A stretch of 19,474 bases of DNA from contig DITK01000042.1 in NCBI GenBank assembly GCA_002422785.1, positions 1 through 19,474 of the forward strand, written 5' to 3'. Positions 14,485 to 19,474 of this stretch are shown in pieces. The position numbers and the translations under genes are program-made. The notes under the pieces were generated by a model, which was not told the DNA's origin, did not search any database, and saw only the letters and a program-made list of their open reading frames with translations. Position 1 is the stretch's first letter; each line of letters starts with the position of its first letter. Source of the DNA: Francisellaceae bacterium UBA6186 (lineage in GTDB: Bacteria; Pseudomonadota; Gammaproteobacteria; UBA6186; Azoamicaceae).

Positions 14485-16260
14485 TTAACAAGAGCTGTTA
14501 GGGGGGCAAAGTGCGCAGTGAGAACGATCGATTGTCAGATTTTGACCCCAAGTATAACTAGTACACACGTTACCGCTACAGCGAGCACAGAAATAGCCAC
14601 TGTCAGGACGGACACCTACCGAATGACATCGGTATCGTCCATAATCGTAGTTCTGACAAGGGAATAAACACATTTGAAATGTATTACTCCATATAGCCTG
14701 GCTATCTACGCACTTACACGATCCTACTGGTGTCGTTGGTCCATAACTATAGCCACTTGCTAATGAATCTACTGAATAAAAAGGGCAAGGTATACAGCTG
14801 CTACCATTCCAATAATAACTATTGTCAGGGCATGAACAATTAGGGACATTAGTGTTCCTGCCTCTGCCTCCAGTTACTGATCCAGGAGGACAAGCAATAG
14901 AGCACGTACCATTAGTAAGTGACCCACTGTTACACGATAGGCATTGATTGCTTCCGCTGCCAAAGCAAGTGGCACAGCTGCTATCGCAGCTTTGGCAAGC
15001 ACCATTAGCATCTTGGTATTGTGTTGCTATACAATTTTGGATACAGGCAGTACCATTTGTATTTGGATGGAAACCAGAATTACAATTAGTACAACTAGTC
15101 GGAGAACTGCACGCAACACAATTAGGTATAACTGAGCAGTTGTGGCACTCACTACCATCAAAGTACTGATTAGCTCCGCAACTACAAACAGTTCCATTTC
15201 TAGTTGCGCCACTCACGCACCTGGTGTCAGAAGTAGTAGTGCAAGGTATTATTGCGCCGGTTAAAGCAGTACAAGCCTGACAAACATTGCTATTCAAGTA
15301 AGTTCCAGAATTGCACCTACACTCATTGCCAAATTTAGTTGACCCAAGTGCGCATCTTGCGTCCGCCGTGCTGGTGCACGATATTACTGCCCCGGTTAAA
15401 GCAGTACAAGCCTGACAAACATTGCTATTCAAGTAAGTTCCAGAATTGCACCTACACTCATTGCCAAATTTAGTTGACCCAGGTGCGCATCTTGCGTCCG
15501 CCGTGTTGGTGCATGATATTACTGCTCCGGTTAAAGCAGTACAAGCCTGACAAACATTGCCATTCAAGTAAGTTCCAGAATTGCACCTACATTCATTGCC
15601 AAATTTAGTTGACCCAGGTGCGCACTTTGCATCTTCCGTGTCGGTGCACGGTATTGTTGCCCCAGTCAAAGGAGTACAGGAAATACATGTCTTCTGATTA
15701 CTAGAATAACTGCCATCTGGGCATAATATTGTTTGATAAGTTGCCGGCATACAATCTAATTTAGCCCCAACCCCGATTACCGTAGAAGAAATCTCTTGTG
15801 ATAGGTAGTAAATTATATTAAACCACTGTGCTGGCTTATCAGCTATTATTCTACAGGTATTAGTTAAATCATAACTAGCATAGGCTACAATATCACTTGC
15901 AGGAACAGATTTAGTGATCTCTGCTAAAACCACATCCGGCAGGCCAGTAATTTGCTGGTTAATCGCCGCACTTACAACATTGATAGAAGCAAAATATTTG
16001 CTATTTTTTGTTTTTACGGACTCTACATTAAATGCGGCAATGTCAGTATCAGATAAAGGAGCATCTTTATTATGAATTGTACGAATAATAGCAGCTTCAA
16101 CTGCCTTGGCGCTAGAATATGCGGCAGATATTTCTGCTCGCCTGATATAATTTGCATATTTTACCACCGCTACGCTTATGGCTATCGCTAATATCACAAT
16201 AACAATCATTAACTCTATTAAGTTAAAAGCCTTGCTTTTAATGAGTTTTATAGAAGCCAT
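14485..16260 (-). CDS. Type IV pilin-like protein with cysteine-rich repeat ectodomain
   Basis: This 591-aa protein begins with a classical prepilin signature: a leader MASIKLIKSKA followed by FNLIELMIVIVILAI with Glu5. Ala rather than Gly precedes the cleavage point. Residues about 12-175 look like a pilin: a long N-terminal helix, then a small head with a C...C pair (TNTC...KLDC). About 190-371 hold four 45-residue TNFR-like units (CxxCTxLTGAxIxC...DxxCxxG), three almost identical and the fourth diverged. About 372-456 are furin-like CxxC units, and 457-591 is the module shared with the downstream gene. I count about 58 Cys. Typical pilins are 130-180 aa, so this one is several times too long. 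The first upstream in-frame triplets contain a TGA, fixing the ATG at 16260; no ribosome binding site is evident. It is likely an exposed pilus-associated adhesin (inference). Confidence 0.88.
   Translation of the reverse strand: MASIKLIKSKAFNLIELMIVIVILAIAISVAVVKYANYIRRAEISAAYSSAKAVEAAIIRTIHNKDAPLSDTDIAAFNVESVKTKNSKYFASINVVSAAINQQITGLPDVVLAEITKSVPASDIVAYASYDLTNTCRIIADKPAQWFNIIYYLSQEISSTVIGVGAKLDCMPATYQTILCPDGSYSSNQKTCISCTPLTGATIPCTDTEDAKCAPGSTKFGNECRCNSGTYLNGNVCQACTALTGAVISCTNTADARCAPGSTKFGNECRCNSGTYLNSNVCQACTALTGAVISCTSTADARCALGSTKFGNECRCNSGTYLNSNVCQACTALTGAIIPCTTTSDTRCVSGATRNGTVCSCGANQYFDGSECHNCSVIPNCVACSSPTSCTNCNSGFHPNTNGTACIQNCIATQYQDANGACQSCDSSCATCFGSGSNQCLSCNSGSLTNGTCSIACPPGSVTGGRGRNTNVPNCSCPDNSYYWNGSSCIPCPFYSVDSLASGYSYGPTTPVGSCKCVDSQAIWSNTFQMCLFPCQNYDYGRYRCHSVGVRPDSGYFCARCSGNVCTSYTWGQNLTIDRSHCALCPPNSSC
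15148..15687 (-). repeat. Four tandem 135-bp units encoding 45-aa Cys repeats
   Basis: Units lie at 15687-15553, 15552-15418, 15417-15283 and 15282-15148 in the reading direction. The first three are nearly identical, with units 2 and 3 differing by only a few bases; the last is diverged. Each begins CxxCTxLTGA and carries six cysteines. The exact period is a multiple of three, so copy-number change would keep the frame. Confidence 0.93.
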
Positions 16261-16301
16261 AAAATAATATCAAACGGTAAATAAATTTTCATGTTTAAGT
16301 C

Positions 16302-16307
16302 ATTATA
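16302..16307 (-). promoter_or_regulatory. Possible -10 element for the Cys-rich pilin operon
   Basis: Read on the minus strand this is a perfect TATAAT about 42 bases before the ATG at 16260. I find no convincing -35 at the right distance and no sigma-54 (GG-N10-GC) match. Confidence 0.25.
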
Positions 16308-16375
16308 GTTCTTACTGGCACAAATACTCTACATAGCGAGTTCTAATGGTATAAAACGTATTTGTTTAATTGGCG

Positions 16376-16405
16376 TTGCTTTTTCAAAGAAAAGAATATT
16401 AAAAT
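16376..16405 (+). promoter_or_regulatory. Possible promoter of the sulP gene
   Basis: TTGCTT (16376-16381) and TAAAAT (16400-16405) are 18 bases apart, about 73 bases before the start at 16479. The rest of the 16261-16478 divergent region is AT-rich without other recognisable signals. Confidence 0.3.
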
Positions 16406-16478
16406 AGCAACAGAGTTTCAGTAATAAAAATAAACAAATTAAAAATTAACAGTAGTTATAGATCAAAGAAAATTTTGG

Positions 16479-17747
16479 ATGATAGCATTAAGAGAATCAA
16501 ATAAAGCTGGATTGTTTAAACCACAATATTGGGCTGGCAATATTATGTCAGGAATTATTGTAGGGTTTGTTTCTCTGCCGCTATCTATGGCTTTTGCCAT
16601 AGCGATTGGAGCAACACCAGAACAAGGCCTGTATACAGCAATTGTTGCAGGAATCGTGGTTGGCTTGTTTGGCGGCACTAGGATGCAGATTGCTGGACCA
16701 ACGGGTGCTTTTATTGTTTTGCTTTCGGACATAGTGCATCAACATGGTATGGGTGGGCTGCAAATTGCAACTATTATGGCTGGATTGATTTTGTTGTTTA
16801 TGGGATTCACTAAAATGGGGCATGTTATTAAATTTATACCACAATCAGTGGTTATAGGTTTTACTAGCGGGATTGGATGTATTATTTTTATTGGGCAATG
16901 GAAAGATTTTTTTGGATTATCCAATTTATCTTTGCAGAGATTGCCATTACATCTGAAAGTTTTTGAATTGTTTATGGCTTGGAAAACAGTTCATTTAACC
17001 ACATTCATATTATCTGCTGTAACTTTATTAATTATATTAATAATTCCCAAGATTATTAAACGTGTGCCTGCCATTTTGGTGGCAACATTTATTATGACTT
17101 TAATACAAGCTATTTTTCAATTCCAGGGAGTTGCGACTATTGGTAATAGTTACCAACAAATTTCTAATAAAATTCCCAATTTATCTTTTCCTGCAATATC
17201 TTTAGAACAAATATTAACATTGATCGCTCCAGCATTTTCTATTGCCATATTGGGAGCAATAGAATCATTGTTGTCAGCAGTTATTACCGATAATTTAACT
17301 GGAATTAAGCATAATTCTAATCAAGAATTAATTGGTCAAGGATTAGCCAATTTAATTTGTCCACTATTCTCTGGATTTGCCGCCACTGGTGCTGTTGCTC
17401 GTACCGTAATTAATGTGCGCAATGGTGGTAATAGTCCTTTGTCTGCAATTGTAAATTCTATAACTTTGTTATTAATTATTGTGATGTTTTCGTCGTTAAC
17501 AAATTATATACCGCTAGGAGTTTTGGCGGCTATTTTATGTATGGTTGCGTATAATATGAGCGAACCAGCCAGATTTGTTAGTATATTAAAAAATTCTTCT
17601 CGTGTGGATGCTTTTCTATTGCTAATTACGTGTATTTTGACAATATTTGTTGATTTAATAGTTGCGGTAGGTGTCGGGGTCTTTTTATCTTTGTTAATTA
17701 ACCAATTAATTAGTATGGATCTTAAAAAATATTTCTATAAATACTAG
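16479..17747 (+). CDS. SulP-family inorganic anion transporter without STAS domain
   Basis: SulP (SLC26) proteins are inner-membrane carriers for sulfate, bicarbonate or dicarboxylates. The family signature is clear: SGIIVGFVSLPLSMAFAIA, TPEQGLYTAIVAGIVVGLFGG and IAGPTGAFIVLL near the N-terminus, with GFAATGAVARTVINVRNGG and NYIPLGVLAAILCMVAYN later. About 10-12 hydrophobic helices span residues 20-410. At 422 aa it stops at the end of the membrane domain (INQLISMDLKKYFYKY). Most relatives, such as E. coli DauA (about 560 aa), continue into a cytosolic STAS domain, and there is no room for one before the opposing gene at 17798. The substrate cannot be told from sequence. The gene is on the opposite strand between two pilus gene groups and appears functionally unrelated to them. 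Confidence 0.93.
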   Translation: MIALRESNKAGLFKPQYWAGNIMSGIIVGFVSLPLSMAFAIAIGATPEQGLYTAIVAGIVVGLFGGTRMQIAGPTGAFIVLLSDIVHQHGMGGLQIATIMAGLILLFMGFTKMGHVIKFIPQSVVIGFTSGIGCIIFIGQWKDFFGLSNLSLQRLPLHLKVFELFMAWKTVHLTTFILSAVTLLIILIIPKIIKRVPAILVATFIMTLIQAIFQFQGVATIGNSYQQISNKIPNLSFPAISLEQILTLIAPAFSIAILGAIESLLSAVITDNLTGIKHNSNQELIGQGLANLICPLFSGFAATGAVARTVINVRNGGNSPLSAIVNSITLLLIIVMFSSLTNYIPLGVLAAILCMVAYNMSEPARFVSILKNSSRVDAFLLLITCILTIFVDLIVAVGVGVFLSLLINQLISMDLKKYFYKY

Positions 17748-17763
17748 GGGGGAGGCTGTTTTT

Positions 17764-17814
17764 ATGGTGATGAAAAAATCAATACAAGCACTGCTGATTA
17801 AGAAGAAATATTGA
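17764..17814 (+). CDS. Possible 16-aa peptide after sulP
   Basis: An ATG at 17764 follows a strong AGGGGGGAGG tract (17746-17755) at about 8 bases and encodes MVMKKSIQALLIKKKY, a basic amphipathic peptide, before TGA. It overlaps the 3' end of the opposing PilW-like gene. The ribosome binding site is the strongest near sulP, but such a short frame may be chance or a gene remnant. Confidence 0.2.
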   Translation: MVMKKSIQALLIKKKY

Positions 17815-18679
17815 TTTTAGTAGGTTCATCGAAATTTAAGGCATAAGGAAATGGCGATTGAATAATAACTAATTTATATAAAAATTTATCTCCAAGTGGG
17901 TTTGTTGTAGTGGCATTAGAAAAAGTTTTATTACCAAAGATATCTCTAAAAGTTACTACTCTATCGGCATTAAACACCGGTGAAGTTGATTTTAATAAAA
18001 TTGCCAACTTAATGCCAACTGCATTGTAATTATTAGAGTTTATATTAGTGGTAGTGATAATAAAATTTCCCATGTTGCTAACCGCAGGAGGAGAAGGGGG
18101 AGGAGTTGCTGCAACCGAAGCTACCACATAAAAATCAGCAATTTGTGATTTGCTAACTAGTGGCATGTTACCCGATCCATTATCGGTAGCCCAAGGTGTG
18201 ATGAGTGGATTATCGGCGCAAGTAATATAACCATCCATTGCAGTTGGGGTAGTTGGTTGTTTTAAAAAAATAGTTACATTAACGGGAGTATTTTGTGTAG
18301 GTGGAATTTGTTGCCCGGAGCAATTGACGGCATTACTGTCTCCTCCTGCAAACCATAATGGAAATTTTATATTAGATCCATTGTCTGGTGGGGTACTACT
18401 AATTATGCGAAAACGATTTAAATTAGTACTGATATTATTATATCCATTAGCAAGAAACACTTTACTAAAAAAATTATCCAATATTCTAGCAGATGCTTCT
18501 AGTTCAGCTGTTGCTTTGATAATTTGTAAATTATCACTAACTGTAAAAGAAACCTTAACAATGGCTGCTAAAATAAAAGTGCCCAATGCCGAGCTAATCA
18601 TTAATCCAACCAAATTAATGCCGGAGATCCTGGATTTGTTAATTTTTAAACAACGAAAGATATTAGATATAGCGATCAT
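17798..18679 (-). CDS. PilW-like minor pilin lacking Glu5
   Basis: This 293-aa protein has a basic leader ending RISG, then INLVGLMISSALGTFILAAI, the layout of a prepilin helix with cleavage after Gly20. The usual Glu at position 5 is Gly (GGA). After the helix, ATAELEASARILDNFFSKVFLANGY matches the helical pattern of PilW proteins (a run of aliphatic residues and an A-x-GY end). The remaining 200 residues form a Thr/Asn/Pro-rich globular head with a proline stretch (about 190-197) and only two cysteines visible (NCSG, ITCA). PilW in the PilVWX group primes pilus assembly and sits near the tip. It begins 15 bases after pilU on the same strand, so the two are probably co-transcribed. An assignment as another class of pseudopilin is possible. 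Confidence 0.75.
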   Translation of the reverse strand: MIAISNIFRCLKINKSRISGINLVGLMISSALGTFILAAIVKVSFTVSDNLQIIKATAELEASARILDNFFSKVFLANGYNNISTNLNRFRIISSTPPDNGSNIKFPLWFAGGDSNAVNCSGQQIPPTQNTPVNVTIFLKQPTTPTAMDGYITCADNPLITPWATDNGSGNMPLVSKSQIADFYVVASVAATPPPSPPAVSNMGNFIITTTNINSNNYNAVGIKLAILLKSTSPVFNADRVVTFRDIFGNKTFSNATTTNPLGDKFLYKLVIIQSPFPYALNFDEPTKINISS

Positions 18680-18694
18680 AAGAACAAGTATAAT

Positions 18695-19474
18695 TTATTT
18701 TTGTAATCTTATATCATCAAATTCACTTTTGTTATTACCGTTGTTCTTACTTAACTTGATCATCAATCTTAGTTCATTTTCAGAATCAGCATGCTGCAGG
18801 GCTTCTTCGTAACTAATTTTGCCATTTTTATGTAATTGAAATAGTGCTTGGTCAAAAGTTTGCATACCAATTGTTCCACTTTTTGACATTAATTCTTTGA
18901 TAGCAGATATTTCTCCCTTTCTAATACTTTCTGATACCGCAGGGGTATTGATCAGAATTTCCACCGCAGGTACTCGTCCTTTGCCGGATGCTACAGGAAT
19001 TAATTGTTGCGCTATCACGGCTCTTAAATTTAAAGATAAGTCTGTTAATAATTGATGATGTTTTTCATGTGGGAAAAAATTTATTATTCTATCCATGGCT
19101 TGGTTAGCATTGTTAGCATGCAAAGTGGCCAAACATAAGTGCCCCGTTTCTGCAAAATTAATAGCATAGCTCATGGTTTCTTGAGTTCTTATTTCCCCAA
19201 TTAAAATAACATCAGGTGCTTGACGTAAAGTGTTTTTTAAAGCCATGTCAAAAGATTCAGTATCTATCCCAACTTCTCTTTGAGTAATAATGCTTTTTGC
19301 ATGTGGATGTACAAATTCAATAGGATCTTCGATGGTAATAATATGCCCGTATGAATTTTTATTTCTATAACCAAGCATGGCAGCCAAAGTGCTGCTTTTA
19401 CCAGAACCAGTGCCGCCAACTAAGATTATTAATCCTCTTTGCAACATAATAAATTCTGATAAAGTTTGAGGTAC
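18695..19474 (-). CDS. pilU: PilU-type pilus retraction ATPase, N-terminus beyond right edge
   Basis: PilU is a hexameric ATPase that assists PilT in type IV pilus retraction at the inner membrane. The frame is open to the window edge, so about the first third of the protein is missing; an internal Met at 19447 is not the start. Seen in order: Walker A GGTGSGKSS, GYRNKNSYGHIITIEDPIEF (Asp box), TQREVG, NTLRQAPDVILIGEIRTQET (Walker B), ATLHANNANQAMDRIINFFP (His box) and a C-terminal GMQTFDQALFQLHKNGKISYEEAL...ADSENELRLMIKL. The GYRN-GHI, NNANQAMDRIINFFP and ADSxNxLRLxIKL segments are those of Pseudomonas PilU rather than PilT. It is the upstream gene of the PilW-like minor pilin. Confidence 0.93.
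   Translation of the reverse strand, partial: VPQTLSEFIMLQRGLIILVGGTGSGKSSTLAAMLGYRNKNSYGHIITIEDPIEFVHPHAKSIITQREVGIDTESFDMALKNTLRQAPDVILIGEIRTQETMSYAINFAETGHLCLATLHANNANQAMDRIINFFPHEKHHQLLTDLSLNLRAVIAQQLIPVASGKGRVPAVEILINTPAVSESIRKGEISAIKELMSKSGTIGMQTFDQALFQLHKNGKISYEEALQHADSENELRLMIKLSKNNGNNKSEFDDIRLQK

Noticed and set aside
14215..15212. Open frames on both strands overlapping the pilin-like genes (14215-14667, 14944-15169, 15027-15212)
   Set aside because: The minus-strand pilin frames are clearly real (prepilin signatures, ordered Cys spacing); the overlapping frames show no features of their own.
15148..15687. 135-bp direct repeats considered as a CRISPR array
   Set aside because: The units are contiguous without unique spacers, are in frame, and encode a protein repeat.
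16261..16478. Sigma-54 promoter for the pilin operon
   Set aside because: No GG-N10-GC element is present upstream of 16260 on the minus strand.
17715..17745. AT-only hairpin with a T run on the minus strand, downstream of the PilW-like gene
   Set aside because: A 5-bp A/T stem within sulP coding sequence is too weak to call a terminator.
17748..17797. Search for a frameshifted STAS domain after sulP
   Set aside because: Only 50 bases separate sulP from the opposing gene, and no STAS-like residues are encoded.

Overview
The window is an AT-rich stretch (about one third G+C by eye) from a Gram-negative bacterium, most likely a gammaproteobacterium. The evidence is a PilU-type pilus ATPase, PilW/PilX-like minor pilins, a proteobacterial glmU-glmS pair, and an HU-like protein of the kind I associate with Legionella/Coxiella-like bacteria. 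Host association is suggested by the low G+C and by eukaryote-like cysteine-rich ectodomains, but it is not proven and I cannot name a genus.

Layout. (1) 1-2929 is an accessory block of two divergent genes I do not recognise: a minus-strand gene running off the left edge and a plus-strand 675-aa protein with a long coiled coil, closed by a hairpin terminator. (2) 3089-12505 is a plus-strand housekeeping block: glmU and glmS (UDP-GlcNAc supply for peptidoglycan and LPS), a SRAP/YedK-type abasic-site protein, an HU-like nucleoid protein with its own promoter and terminator, a UvrD/PcrA helicase, and DNA polymerase I. The last four act on DNA. polA appears to start at a rare AUU codon and has lost its proofreading active site. 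(3) 12573-16260 is a minus-strand pair of large pilin-like proteins, each joining a type IV pilin N-terminus to a secreted domain with more than 50 cysteines (GCC2/GCC3-, furin- and TNFR-like repeats). (4) 16479-17747 is a plus-strand SulP transporter lacking a STAS domain. (5) 17798-19474 is a minus-strand pilU (running off the right edge) followed by a PilW-like minor pilin.

Taken together, the right-hand 7 kb looks like part of a type IV pilus system in which at least two pilin-like subunits carry large disulfide-rich, internally repeated ectodomains that could act as tip or surface adhesins. This is the most unusual content of the window. No rRNA, tRNA, CRISPR array, insertion sequence or transposase gene was seen. 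No gene-free gap exceeds 300 bases; the two largest (672-901 and 16261-16478) are divergent intergenic regions.
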